Positions 8,548 to 17,934 of a DNA stretch of 64,000 bases are shown one piece after another. Position 1 is the stretch's first letter, and the number at the start of each line of letters is the position of its first letter. The stretch lies in the NCBI GenBank assembly GCA_963575745.1, contig CAUYUJ010013958.1, positions 324,620-388,619 of the forward strand, written 5' to 3'. The stretch comes from Prorocentrum cordatum (taxonomy: Eukaryota > Sar > Dinophyceae > Prorocentrales > Prorocentraceae). The notes beneath the pieces were generated by a model. That model had not been told where the DNA came from, ran no database searches, and saw only the letters and a program-made list of their open reading frames with translations. Made by a program: the position numbers and the translations under genes.

Positions 8548-10660
8548 GCTTCCTCAGAAATCCCCGAATAACAGTAAAATCGACTCCTCCTTCCAAACCT
8601 GATCCAAGGTGATGGGCAGAGGCAGCTGACCAGGACATCTGGCCGCAAACTCGCAGAGGCGCCTGCCACAGCGCGTGAGGAAAATGACTGTCGGTAATTC
8701 TCAGCACAGCGCCGTCTTCCAGGCGCCAGAAAAAAAGGCTGTTGGGGGCAATCTTGAGGTCCATCAGGACTGCCACAGTAGGTGCAATAGGGCCTCGAAA
8801 TCGTTGCCAGCGGTGCTTGGCACGCCCGAAGGCCTGTACGATGGTAGCCCATGACTGAGCCACTTGCATGCGCACCTGGTGATTCAACTCGCCCCAGACG
8901 TCGACGAAAGCAACCAACTGCTCATAACGGAGCCTAAACTGGGGGTCATCCTTGGCAGCGCTCACAAGAGCCAAAACAGTAGTAGTGCCGGCACCAGGGA
9001 CCCAGCGGCTCGAGCAAGTCGCCGCTTGCGCACGAAAGGAACGGATTTGCGCAGGAGACAGGCCCAGGACCTGATGGCCCCAGGACCCCACAGCCAAGAC
9101 ACCTGGCTTATACAATTTGCGGGCGGGCCCAACCAGCCGAGACAAAAACGAAACTTGCTTAGCCTTCTTGTAGGCCTGAGCGCGTCTAAGCCGAAGCTTG
9201 GCAGTAAAACGCCGCTTACCTGCCGTAGTCATGACCCCCAAATCGCGAGCAGCCTCAGCGAGCTTGATGGGTAAACCAGTGGACTGAAAACGCAACTGCA
9301 ATTCTTTACCAAGTTCGAGATGACTACAGACAAAGGTAGATTTATCCGAGATGATACAATTCAACTGTTGTAGCTCATGAGTAAGATACATAGCAGCGGG
9401 GACCAGGTGGTTCAAGATATCCTCGGGAGTTCCTAGCTGGGATTGGGTCAAATCATCCACGTACCCCTTAATAGTCACTGGGCGGAAATGCACATGCATA
9501 GTGTCCAGCAACTCATAAAGGTAAATGTCTACCCAACTCATAGACTGCATACAGCCAGCCAAGATGCTGCACTCTGGAGCAATGATGGCGGACACAAAGC
9601 CTCCGACCTCCAACACCCTCGGAGCAGCGTGGACGAGGATACCTAAGTATAGGAGGTGCACTGGGTAATCCATATTCATGGCGAATCCAACCAGGCGGTG
9701 AGGATCAATAGAGTCAACAAATCTTTTAAGGTCCCAGTGGGCCCCCACAGAGCACAGACCTTGAGACCGATCGACCTCGTGGCCGACTTCTCGCAAAAGG
9801 GCCGCCTGCATGGCGCTTGAACCTTTCATCGCCGTGTCCCAAAAAATTGACCTTTCGGCAGTCCAGTCATCCAAATGATGATTGCGTGCTTTACAGTAAA
9901 TCCTATAGACAGTAGGGCATTTACAAATAGGCCGATCACATTCAACACTCTTGGGGATCAAAGCAATGATACTCAAAAACGTCTGGGCAGGCCACATGAG
10001 GCCAAGTTCCCACTGGTTGAAGGTAGTGAACCCCGTGACAGCGCCCCTGGGCAAGTCCAAGAACGACCGCGGATGCCAGTGATCAACGCTCACGGCGGTA
10101 GTCGCTGAGAAACAGCGGGCAGCTCGTTGAACATCGCTGACCTCCAGAGGGTCAAGCAATTGAACAGCCCCAAGGGCGTGGGGCCTAAGGGAGTCCAACA
10201 CACAAGAGAGATTTTTGCGGGCCCCAGGGTCAAAAGTCCAAAAATCACGCCGGTATTGTTCGCGGTGCTGGAGCAAATCCGCAGGGAGCTGACGAATATG
10301 GTTAGGGGTCACCAACACCTCAGGGGGCTCACCAAGGTCGTATCTCAACCAATCGTGGACTCTCTTAGCGCCTCGTGGCAGAGCGCGAAGGAGCCAATTC
10401 TTCATGTTGGCTCTCGAGGTGGCCTTAGCTTCACGCCGGGCGGACGCAAGAGAGGCTGAGACGGCGGCCGATAGATCGTCCATCGCACCAATCTGGTTAG
10501 GCGGGCAACTAAGCTGCGCCTGCCACCAGTCGATGCCTCGAATGTCGTCGGCCAACAAAAATGCAGAAATCTTCTCAGCTAAACCTTGGAGGACGCTAAC
10601 TAAGGCAGTGACCGTGCACTTTGGCTTGCCTTGCGAGCGGTATAGAGGCGGTATTCCCAC
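8534..10660 (-). CDS. Retroelement 1 reverse transcriptase
   Basis: 708 residues with RT palm motifs in order: FLSIIALIPKS followed by RPI (motifs 1-2), HWDLKRFVDSIDP (motif A, catalytic Asp), PECSILAGCMQSMS (motif B region) and KGYVDDLTQ (motif C, YVDD box). The thumb-like region follows and contains RDLGVMTTAGKRR. Synthesis of cDNA from element RNA by target-primed reverse transcription is the known role of the family. The true N-terminus should be fused to the endonuclease encoded in a frame overlapping by about 60 bp (10600-10660), so a -1 shift or a mutation separates the two. Motifs A and C keep their aspartates, so the domain could be active. Confidence 0.9.
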   Translation of the reverse strand: MGIPPLYRSQGKPKCTVTALVSVLQGLAEKISAFLLADDIRGIDWWQAQLSCPPNQIGAMDDLSAAVSASLASARREAKATSRANMKNWLLRALPRGAKRVHDWLRYDLGEPPEVLVTPNHIRQLPADLLQHREQYRRDFWTFDPGARKNLSCVLDSLRPHALGAVQLLDPLEVSDVQRAARCFSATTAVSVDHWHPRSFLDLPRGAVTGFTTFNQWELGLMWPAQTFLSIIALIPKSVECDRPICKCPTVYRIYCKARNHHLDDWTAERSIFWDTAMKGSSAMQAALLREVGHEVDRSQGLCSVGAHWDLKRFVDSIDPHRLVGFAMNMDYPVHLLYLGILVHAAPRVLEVGGFVSAIIAPECSILAGCMQSMSWVDIYLYELLDTMHVHFRPVTIKGYVDDLTQSQLGTPEDILNHLVPAAMYLTHELQQLNCIISDKSTFVCSHLELGKELQLRFQSTGLPIKLAEAARDLGVMTTAGKRRFTAKLRLRRAQAYKKAKQVSFLSRLVGPARKLYKPGVLAVGSWGHQVLGLSPAQIRSFRAQAATCSSRWVPGAGTTTVLALVSAAKDDPQFRLRYEQLVAFVDVWGELNHQVRMQVAQSWATIVQAFGRAKHRWQRFRGPIAPTVAVLMDLKIAPNSLFFWRLEDGAVLRITDSHFPHALWQAPLRVCGQMSWSAASAHHLGSGLEGGVDFTVIRGFLRKLEKG

Positions 10661-11277
10661 AACTTCTGAGAAAGATGAGTCCAGAAAGCCAATCCAGGAG
10701 ATCGAAAGCTCTGTCCAATCGGGCCGCGTCTCCTGATGCTATTCTGCCGAAAAGTAGGGAAGTCGCCTCTATGTGTGCCAGGTAAATCATCAACCACAGC
10801 ACAGGCACTGGAAGCATAAAGGTACTCAGTAGTTCGAGACCAGAGCAAATAAGCAGTCGAAATATTCGTGGAGAGATGGTCCGCCACATGTGCAATCAGG
10901 GCATCCCCAAGGAATCCAGGGACCCTAGGAGGGCCAGGATCAGCAACACGTTCCAGAATAGCTTCCCAAGGAAGATCGGGTCCAGGACAAACAGGGAACT
11001 GGGGTGGACGACATCTCTGCCACAGCTCTTGTTCCAGAGCCTCGTGTTTCAAAGTAACAGACAGACAGCAGTGGGTCTTAAATGGGCTGGGGTCGAAAGA
11101 TTTCACATCCAACAGATACGCCAACTCATTAGAAGTAACCACATAGTCAATCATAGACCCTCTGCCCTGTGCACAAGTAACTTCAGCGTTAGTAGGAGTG
11201 CACACTCTACCTCGAGCAAGTTGAGGAAATCCACTACGATCAAGATCGATGGCAGGAATGTTAAAGTCATCCATCAA
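10600..11277 (-). CDS. Retroelement 1 endonuclease, C-terminal half and linker to RT
   Basis: 225 residues from the Met at 11277, although the open frame extends further upstream to about 11375. It contains the exonuclease-endonuclease-phosphatase motif MDDFNIPA (the D-x-N pair), GSMIDYVVTS (second catalytic Asp) and KTHCCLSVTL in place of the usual SDHxxL, with the catalytic His kept. This domain nicks target DNA. The N-terminal half lies in another frame (11364 to about 11770), with a break near 11370-11385. The remaining residues are the linker preceding the RT. Confidence 0.8.
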   Translation of the reverse strand: MMDDFNIPAIDLDRSGFPQLARGRVCTPTNAEVTCAQGRGSMIDYVVTSNELAYLLDVKSFDPSPFKTHCCLSVTLKHEALEQELWQRCRPPQFPVCPGPDLPWEAILERVADPGPPRVPGFLGDALIAHVADHLSTNISTAYLLWSRTTEYLYASSACAVVDDLPGTHRGDFPTFRQNSIRRRGPIGQSFRSPGLAFWTHLSQKLWEYRLYTARKASQSARSLP

Positions 11278-11363
11278 ACACCAAGGGATAGATAGCGTGC
11301 CTAAGAACTCCGAGACGGAACGGAGACGTTCGATATTCTCCCCACAGACACCCAGGTCCGAAA

Positions 11364-11775
11364 TCAGGTAGATCGTTCCACAGCGATGACAGCTCGCTGA
11401 GTCCTTAATTCAAGGAAAAACCAATTGGGGCCTGAACCCACATCCTGGAGGCCTTTCTCAGAGGCCAGGAAACGCCGAAACGCAAGTCCCTTGGACACAA
11501 CAGCACCTACTCCTCCATGCGTTCCCCCTCCAGGGGAGGGGAGGGCAGGGTAAAAGTGCGGCCTCCAGCCGATTTGCGCTGCATTGCGCTTTGCCTTCTT
11601 CACTGCTTCATGCCGAAGATGTGTTTCTACAAAGAAAAACCCGTCAGAGATCGGCCTGAGCTCCTGGCAGAAATTCAGGGCGACCTCATTCCATGATGTG
11701 ATATTGCAGAAATGAAGGTTGATCTCACCAGGCGTTGATCGACCTCTGGACGCACGACAGCGCTCTTGTTGACAC
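11364..11775 (-). CDS. Retroelement 1 endonuclease, N-terminal half
   Basis: The last roughly 120 residues of a longer open frame (11364-13160, whose upstream part is only a shadow of ORF1). They read NITSWNE (catalytic Asn), then GFFFVETHLRH (catalytic Glu in VETH) and GGVGAVVSKG, the usual opening of an AP-endonuclease-like domain. The frame is +1 relative to ORF1 and has no good Met at its start, so expression as an independent protein is unlikely. A frameshift fusion with ORF1 or a downstream-start mechanism is implied. It ends at 11364, just before the in-order continuation in the next frame. Confidence 0.75.
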
Positions 11776-11802
11776 CGATTCCGTAGGTGAGAAGGGAGGG
11801 CG

Positions 11803-13035
11803 CTAGGAGCACTGCGGTAGCCCCTCTGAGCCCGACGCAGGCCAGGGGGCTGGTGGTCCGAGGGGTCCGCCTGCTTGCAACTGTTGAAGAACCCGCTCGC
11901 ATGAAGCCGTTGCACCTTCACGAACGGTACGTAACCTTTTGGTTGCCTTGATCTGGGACTGCTTCTGCATGAGTTTCTCCATCTTGTCAAGTTCCTCAGG
12001 CGTGAGTGTATTGTCAATGCTCCGCTTCTTGAGGGTATGGAGCTCCATTCTGGCATCATCATTCGTGGCCTCACTAGGAGCGTCAGACATAGCATCATCA
12101 TCCATCTGAGCTTGGAAGGCCTTGATCTGCTGCCAGAACTCGTAGCGCTGGTAGTGCTGGGTGCACCAGGCGCGGAGAGCAGCTTCATCCATACCCTGAA
12201 GATTGGCTGGAACAGGAGGGACTTGCCGAGGCTCACCACCAGCAGGTGCCTCACGATCACCACCGCCAGCAGGAACAGCGCCTTGACCAGGGACAGCACG
12301 AAATCCTGCACCCGCTTGTTCTGGCTGCCGAGCCTGAGCACGTGCAGCTTCAGCAGCTGCATCTCGTTGGGCACGAACAGACACTTCACGTTCTGCCCGT
12401 TCGTCAGCCAGGATCTGCTTACGATACTCCACTGGGTCGAAAGAATCCATTTGATCATATGCGGCACGGTGAGCAGCTGCGGCTTGCTCGAGCTGACCGA
12501 CCGCCTCCGCATGCATGGCTTCAGCCTTGGCCAAAGCTTCCTTGTGCCGAACCACTGCGGCCAGCTTCTGCTCGACATCGTACAGGGCCAGCCGCTCAGC
12601 TTTAGAATCGCGTTCAACGGCCATGGCAAGGGCAGTGCGACGTTTCGCAACCTTCTTATCCAGGTCGTTGTCTGACGAGGCAGGTACTTCAGGCGGTGGA
12701 GGTGGAACAACGCAGCCAACACCGCGTAGAGCTTCAGCACGTTCAGGGAAAAGGGCAGCAAGCCGCTCGAGTTCAGCATCGAACGAAGTTCCATCTCCTT
12801 TGACTTTAGACTTGCCACGACCATGGCCATGACCATCATCAGCACCACGTACGCCACCGTCAGAAAGAACATGATACTCGCCTTGACATTTAGAGCAACA
12901 GGGGTGCCCGTGGGACACAGATTCCCAATGCCCGCACTTCGAACACACACGGTACGGTTTGTGCAGGACCTTGGAAGGACGACCACCGTTGCGGCGAGGT
13001 TGATGTTTGACCCAAGGTGCATAATACCAGGCCAT
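11803..13035 (-). CDS. Retroelement 1 ORF1 protein (zinc finger plus coiled coil)
   Basis: 410 residues from the Met at 13035, 139 bp downstream of the SL. Residues about 31-50 form a Cys/His cluster, CSKCGHWESVSHGHPCCSKC, like a treble Cys-pair zinc finger. After a Pro-rich VVPPPPPEVP is a long Ala/Glu/Lys/Arg-rich helix (about 120-240) with coiled-coil character, then a Pro/Gly-rich hinge and a second acidic/basic helical segment (LTPEELDKMEKLMQKQSQ). By position it is ORF1, expected to bind element RNA and to multimerise. I do not see an RRM or CCHC gag knuckle. Start choice rests on the first Met after the SL that keeps the zinc finger. Confidence 0.75.
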   Translation of the reverse strand: MAWYYAPWVKHQPRRNGGRPSKVLHKPYRVCSKCGHWESVSHGHPCCSKCQGEYHVLSDGGVRGADDGHGHGRGKSKVKGDGTSFDAELERLAALFPERAEALRGVGCVVPPPPPEVPASSDNDLDKKVAKRRTALAMAVERDSKAERLALYDVEQKLAAVVRHKEALAKAEAMHAEAVGQLEQAAAAHRAAYDQMDSFDPVEYRKQILADERAEREVSVRAQRDAAAEAARAQARQPEQAGAGFRAVPGQGAVPAGGGDREAPAGGEPRQVPPVPANLQGMDEAALRAWCTQHYQRYEFWQQIKAFQAQMDDDAMSDAPSEATNDDARMELHTLKKRSIDNTLTPEELDKMEKLMQKQSQIKATKRLRTVREGATASCERVLQQLQAGGPLGPPAPWPASGSEGLPQCS

Positions 13036-13173
13036 CTCCCGCGCAGAAAGGGAAGTGGCGGATTGCTCCAGCAGGAGCTCACAAAAGACGAAATGGTTGC
13101 AGGCTCAGGCCAGAGCCAGGTGCGAGAAAGACTGAAAAAAGCCTGCTGCAGGCGGAACAACTCGGGCCTGCCC

Positions 13174-13194
13174 CTTGAGCCAAAATGGCTACGG
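13174..13194 (-). other. Spliced-leader (DinoSL) relic at the 5' end of retroelement 1
   Basis: On the minus strand CCGTAGCC-ATTTTGG-CTCAAG matches the 21 constant bases of the 22-nt dinoflagellate spliced leader without a mismatch. The next base outward already belongs to the 16-bp target-site duplication, so the SL is exactly the 5' terminus of the integrated copy. Confidence 0.93.
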
Positions 13195-13345
13195 GGGCCG
13201 GGCGGTGTCCCGGGTGTCCCGGGTGTCAGTAGGAGCGAAAGTCCGTTTCCCGTCCGCCGGTGGCTGGGAGGTGTCCCAGTTGGGCCAGGCGGTGTCCCGG
13301 GTGTCCCGGGTGTCCCAGCCGGGCCGGCTGGAGGTCAGTCAGGAT
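13195..13345 (+). repeat. Right target-site duplication and tandem repeat of element 1
   Basis: 13195-13210 is the right 16-bp target-site duplication. It is followed by repeats of CCCGGGTGT and by a second copy (about 13230-13298) of the unit seen at 6935-7003, then further CGGGTGTCC repeats to about 13345. Confidence 0.8.
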
Positions 13346-13582
13346 TTGGCATTTGATCTCGATCCCCCCCAAACCTCCTTATCGCCCGCAGGGCGGTCGT
13401 ATTGGTATTTCAACATGTTCGCTTCGTGGGCCATCTTGGAGGTCATCCAAGAGCGCTCCGAAAAGAGGTCTCAAAACAGCTCTTGGCGCATACACGTGTT
13501 CGAGGATGTCGCAGGCGAAACGGCAATGTTTGAGGGGCGCGCGTCCGAATCGGTGAAGCGCTAATTAGGGCCACCCTTTTGG

Positions 13583-13750
13583 AAGACGGAACATCGCCAA
13601 GACCTTCAAAACGGCCCCAACACCGCCCAGGACGGCTTCAAGACGCCCCAAGAGACCCCCCAAGACGGCCACAGGTTGCCCCTAAGACGGCTGCAGACGT
13701 TCCCAGGAGGCGCCCAGGAGCGCTCCAAGATGCCTCCGAGAACGGCCTTT
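13583..13750 (-). repeat. CTTGGGG minisatellite family, copy 2 (inverted)
   Basis: The minus-strand equivalent of the family at 5765-6185 (units like CCAAGACGGCCCC). It is preceded at 13501-13523 by GAGGATGTC-N4-GGCGAAACGGC, the same motif that follows copy 1. Confidence 0.7.
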
Positions 13751-13909
13751 TCTCAGAAACTCTTTCCCGGACTCCCCCCGGGACCTTCCCGGACCCTTGT
13801 CAAATAGTTTGCAGGCTACGGAAACGTCAATTCGTCGAACGGTCAGTGCGTAAAGAAAAACAAACATTAGACTAAAGTGGGAAGTGTTACGGCGTGGGGG
13901 TAGGGGGAA

Positions 13910-13990
13910 GGGTAGACCCCTCCCCGAAGGAGAAGAAGGGCGTTGGACGAGGAAACACCCTAAACCACTCACGCCCTGAAGGGCTGGTGG
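13910..13990. repeat. Foldable dispersed module, copy 1
   Basis: Shares the order CCCCGAAGgaGAAGAAGG ... CCTAAACCACTCACGCCC-loop-GGGCTGG with copies at 38660, about 40975 and about 42030. Here GGGCGT can pair with ACGCCC, and GCCC-TGAA-GGGC forms a terminal hairpin. Confidence 0.55.
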
Positions 13991-13994
13991 GACT

Positions 13995-14165
13995 TGAGGA
14001 GCTCTCATGTGGACTAGACAGGCCGTCTTGAGGCTGCCTTGGGCTGCTGTGGGCCAGTCTCGAGGGTCCCTTGGGGCCGTCTTGGGACGCTCGCGCTGCC
14101 GTCCGGGAATCTCCTGGTGCGCTCTTGGCTCGTCTGGGGGCCGCCCTGGCAGCCTCGGGAAAGAG
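13995..14165 (+). repeat. CTTGGGG minisatellite family, copy 3
   Basis: Units like CTTGGGCTGCTGTGGGC and CTTGGGGCCG in plus orientation, directly after the foldable module. Confidence 0.6.
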
Positions 14166-14508
14166 GGCCAGTGCACGCTGGCAAACGCGTCGAGAGGGGG
14201 AGGGGCCCTCAAAAAGATGCACAGAGGCCCTGCCAGACAGCAGTTGACATTCCACCACGCCTCAACGTGCCAGGGGGCACGGTGGTGGTAACCAGCCTCG
14301 AGCTCATCCCTACCCCCCAGACTGGCAAGCCTGATGCGCCCTCAGAAACTGAGGGAACCCTTCGCATCGAGGGAAGGCGATGCCCATAATAGGGACAGGG
14401 ATTTGTTTCAGGCTGTTGAGGTGGAGCGTCGTCTTTCTGATCCCTCTTCTCCCCCCCCCGTGCTTCCGCGTGTGCTCCTCCTCTTCTCCATGGGCGGCGC
14501 TGCTACAG

Positions 14509-14550
14509 GCGCTCCTCCTCCTCCTCCTCCTCCTCCTCCTCCTCCTCTTG
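14509..14550. repeat. (CTC)n microsatellite
   Basis: About 14 CTC repeats. The surrounding 14.2-15.2 kb contains no gene I can support, although 14.8-15.2 kb probably includes the 5' leader of the plastid-targeted gene. Confidence 0.8.
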
Positions 14551-15235
14551 ACTGGGCTGGGACTGGGATCGATCTTCAGCGTGGCCTTGCACTGTTCGGG
14601 TTCGGCTCTCGGGCTGAAGCTTCTTCTCCTGGGGCTTGGGCGCGGGAGCGCCGTCGGCAGCTCGCGCCGCCCCCCGATGACCTGGACCCCCAACTCCACT
14701 GGGGTTTAGTCGGCGTGCATGTGAATGTGTTGGCACCTTTCCAGCCGTTGCCGAGTTCCTCCTTCTCCTCCTCTTCCTCTCCAGGGCCTTGGCATCGCTC
14801 GGACGTGTGCATTTTTCCCTCGGCGAGGCCCATCGAGGAGCATCCTTGACCATTTGGCGAAGCAAACACGCACGAAACCGAAAAAAAACACGGAATGGAC
14901 GTCCGAGCGATGGCGAGGGGCACGCGCGTGTCCGAGCCGGCGGTCGCTGGCAGCGCTGCTCTGGCAGTTGCCGCGGCCACCTTTTAGAGGATCAAGAGGT
15001 CATGATTCTGCCACGTTCCAAAAGTCATAGGATTTCCCGGACCTCCTCTCCCAGGAGTCTCAAGATGTGCCCGATTGTTCCGCACGGGCTCCAGGAGCGA
15101 GGGCCGCTAGATGCTCTTTGGAATTCCTGGATCGCATCTTGGGCCAATCGCGTCATGACGTTATCATTCTGACTCTGGCTCAGGCGATCCAGCTTCGAGT
15201 TGGCACTTCTGCGTTTTGCCACGCCCGGCCACAAG

Positions 15236-17843
15236 ATGGCGCCCCGCACGCGCCAGCCTCGCAGCAGCCTCTTTACCTACGTTGTGCTCGGCGCGCTCGC
15301 CGCACAGCTGCTGGTTGACCTGGAGGTGTCCGACTTTGTCGACGGAGAGACCCACGCGGCGTTTGCGGCCCCTCGCACCGCCACCTCCGCCAGGACCTCA
15401 GAGGAGGAAGAGGTACCGATGCCGCTACCCGTGCCTTGTGTTCGCCCCTTGGGGCCTTCTGGCAGCCCTCGTCGCCACGGCTGGGTTCGCAACGAAACTC
15501 TTGTCAGAAGAACGCACCCCGTGACCCGTGACAGGTTCAAGGAGTACGGTCAGGAATTTTAGGATGGCTTGTCGCTCCGCCTGCTCTGGCCCACCACGCT
15601 TCGGCGCGACACGCGATCCAACTCCCAGCCCCAGGGCGTCAACGTCCCGAGCCTTTCCGAGCCTCCCGCCCCGTTGGGCGGGGCGACAAGTTGTCCGCTC
15701 GCATGGCACAGCATGTCGCCGGGGCCGCCGCGGCGACATGCTATGCAAAAGTTCGCGACCGTAGCGGTCCCGGTACCCTCCAGTCTCCCGAGGACTGCCG
15801 TGGATGCCCTTGCGGCGAAGACGCTCACGCGCAGCATCGAGGGTCCGCAGAGCGGCCGCCAGCGCCCCGGGGGCCGCACTACGGCCCACGCGGCTGCGCC
15901 GGTGACGAGCATCACGCAGAAGGCGTCGGCATGAAGGAAAGGCAGGGTCCATTTCGATTCGATCAAGCCGATTTGATATCGATCCTGGCAGGTTGGATGC
16001 TTCGATTCCGATGTTCCGACGATCCGATACGGCCAGATGTTTGCATGGCGTCGTTGTGCATCTTGGCGCAGCCGATCCCGATCGATTTCGATTCCGTGCC
16101 GATGCAGGCCGATGCGATGCACCTTTCGAGTCGATCCAATTTACCGAGTCGATGCTGGCTGGTCTCAAAAGGGTCCCAGGCCGCCCAAACGGGATCGAAG
16201 TAGATGGGGTCGGTGGATCGACATGTAACCCGATGTTCTCCACGCCGTCGTCGCCGATGTGTCGCCGACGTCGCCGATGCATGTGCGATGCATTGGCGAT
16301 GCGGCGCGATCCTCCGACCCATCTGCTCGGGCCCCATCTGGGAGGCCTGAAGAGGTCCTGACGGAAATGGGTGAAAACGGTTCAGGGCGAAAAGTTGGTC
16401 CCGAGAAAAGTTCCAGGGTCCAGGACACGTTTCCTTCAGGGCCCTCTTACTTCGTGCCAGAGGTGATCAACGCCATGGGCGCGGGCGCAGTCGCCTCCGT
16501 CATCCAAGCAGCGCTCTCGGCGGTGGGCGAGCCTATCGTGAACCGCGTGCTCGTGAAGCGCATGAAGATCATGGAGGCGATCAACGACGTGAGTGCTGCA
16601 CAGATGCTCAACTTCTTCAAGACGACGCTGGCCACGAATTTCCTCAAGTTCCCGTTCTTCGAGGCCATCAATGCCTTCTGCGCTGCATTCCCCATCAGCC
16701 CGACCTACCGTGGCATCTTCACGGGCTTCGTCTTCACCACGGCTACCCTCCCGGTCACGAACTACAGGTACCGTAAGTCGATGGATTTGGAAGTAAATTG
16801 GGCTAACATCTATGAGGCCTACCCGCCCACGGTCATCCGCGACATCGTGTATGGCATCGCCCGCAACTACTGCACTATCGCCGTGCTCGGTCTCAACTCG
16901 GCGTGGTCGATCACCTCGCCTGAGGTGTTGTTCATTGTCGTGATCCTGGGCTGCATTATCTCGGCACCCTTCAATGAATGGCGCGGCTATCTCCTGCAGT
17001 CCAAGGGCCAGGAGCTCACATTCAAGGAGTTTTTCAAGCCATCGAACTTCGTGCGCTCCACCTCGCTCGGGGCGATCAAGCAAGGCGCGCGCGCGCGGAG
17101 GAGCAGCAGCAGCAGCAGCAGGAGGAAAGAGGGGGAAGAAGGAGGAAACGGGAGGGAGGAGCAGCAGTATTGGACTGGTAAGTCCGAGTCGTGCGGTCAC
17201 CAGCCTTGGCTCGATTTGTCGCGCCGCCGGTTTGGGCCCACCATCAGGCCTCTGCGCGACACGCTGACCACGTCCCCGTCCCCGAGCGTCAACGCCCCGA
17301 TCCTCTCCGAGCCTCCCGCCCCTCGGAGCGGGCCGACAGGCTGTATGCGCGTGCAGGGCACGGCGTGTCACCTGGGCCGCCGCCCTGACATGCTAAGCAA
17401 AGGTTCCCGACCGTAGCTTGACAGGGTACCCTTTATGTTCGTCCTGTGTGGGTCCCCTACGTCCTCTACAGTGGAGTGCCATCTGTTCGGGTAAATCTCC
17501 GCGGGGCCTTGGGTCTTCGAGGGAGGGGCACGTGCTCTTCACCCACGCTCTTGTGGTAATGCCTCGACTGCAGAAGCAGGAGGAGATGGAGGAGGAGGAG
17601 GAGGTGGTGGAGGAGGAGGAGGTGGTGGAGGAGGAGGAGGAGGAGGAGGAGGAGGTGGGGCAGCAGGAGGAGGAGGAGAGGAGGAGGAGGAGGAGGGAGG
17701 AGGAAGAGGAGGAGGAGCAGGAGGAGGAGGAGGAGGAGGAGGAGCAGCAGCGAGGCTTGGCGCTTGCTCTGGGCTACTGGTGCGCACCGCCGGCGACGAG
17801 GATGGTTGCTGGCCTCGTCGCCTCCATCAAGGGCGCCTTCTGA
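15236..17843 (+). CDS. Putative plastid-targeted carrier-like membrane protein (three exons)
   Basis: Proposed exons: 15236-15412, 16463-17084, 17755-17843, joining in phase to 295 residues. Exon 1 encodes a hydrophobic leader (SLFTYVVLGALAAQLLV, about residues 12-28) followed by THAAFAAPRTATSA, the signal-peptide plus FxAP transit-peptide layout of peridinin-plastid proteins. The mature part has about six hydrophobic segments with short P-x-x-x-x-(K/R)-like turns (TLPVTNYRYRKS; SAPFNEWRGYLLQ), resembling three repeats of a mitochondrial-carrier fold; the signature is divergent and the substrate unknown. Exon 3 continues the last helix (GLALALGYWCAPPATRMV) and ends in TGA. Intron 1 is GT-AG, intron 2 GC-AG, and each has an AGGT or AGGC direct repeat at its ends. 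Both introns carry inverted-repeat elements. Splicing is inferred from frame continuity only. Confidence 0.7.
15545..15763 (+). mobile_element. MITE-like family 1, copy in intron 1
   Basis: 219 bp, from TACGGTC to GACCGTA, with degenerate terminal inverted repeats. The internal sequence (CTCCGAGCCTCCCGCCCC-type core, CGCGGCGACATGCT) matches the copies at 17192-17415 and 46636-46859. Confidence 0.7.
16178..16348 (+). mobile_element. MITE-like family 2, copy in intron 1
   Basis: Left end AGGCCGCCC, right end CCATCTGGGAGGCCT. It contains GTAGATGGGGTCGG near the left end and a CGATG/GTCGCCGA-rich centre. Same layout as 49134-49356, where the terminal inverted repeats are better preserved. Confidence 0.55.
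17192..17415 (+). mobile_element. MITE-like family 1, copy in intron 2
   Basis: 224 bp. The right terminus TTCCCGACCGTA is intact and the left (TGCGGTCACCAG) is diverged. The internal sequence matches the other two copies. Confidence 0.65.
17575..17750. repeat. (GGA)n microsatellite in intron 2
   Basis: Interrupted GGA/GGT/CAG repeats ending just before the exon 3 acceptor. Confidence 0.85.
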
Positions 17844-17934
17844 GACGGCGCCTGGGGGCGGCCGCCCCGGAGCGCGCCCCACGCGCCAGCCGCTGGCCCC
17901 ATCCGCTTCCACATCCTGCCCCCTCCTTCTTGGG

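Larger units (their letters stand above)
7004..13194 (-). mobile_element. Non-LTR (LINE-like) retrotransposon 1, full length with 5' spliced leader
   Basis: A 6191-bp element on the minus strand, bounded by identical 16-bp direct repeats. Order from its 5' end: DinoSL (13194-13174), ORF1 (13035-11803), apurinic-type endonuclease (about 11770-10900), reverse transcriptase (10660-8534), then RNase H plus zinc fingers (8547-7066). The 3' end reads GATAGAATAGAATC rather than poly(A), that is, an A-rich short-repeat tail. The coding parts lie in several frames: ORF1 to endonuclease +1, within the endonuclease one shift near 11370, endonuclease to RT -1, RT to RNase H +1. The perfect termini argue for a recent insertion. 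The frame breaks mean it is either freshly dead or uses recoding. Confidence 0.9.
15413..16462 (+). other. Intron 1 of the plastid-targeted gene
   Basis: 1050 bp, GT...AG, with AGAGGT at or overlapping both junctions. It contains a 219-bp inverted-repeat element (15545-15763), a CGATT/GATCC-rich stretch (about 15950-16150) and a member of a second inverted-repeat family (16178-16348). Confidence 0.65.
17085..17754 (+). other. Intron 2 of the plastid-targeted gene (GC-AG)
   Basis: 670 bp beginning GCGCGC and ending GCGAG, with AGGC at both junctions. It holds a short AGC repeat, MITE-like family 1 copy 2, and a (GGA)n microsatellite that reaches to the acceptor. GC donors are known in dinoflagellates. 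Confidence 0.6.

Noticed and set aside
11800-13160. Upstream two-thirds of the 598-residue minus frame
   Set aside because: A shadow of ORF1 of element 1. Only the last roughly 120 residues carry endonuclease motifs.
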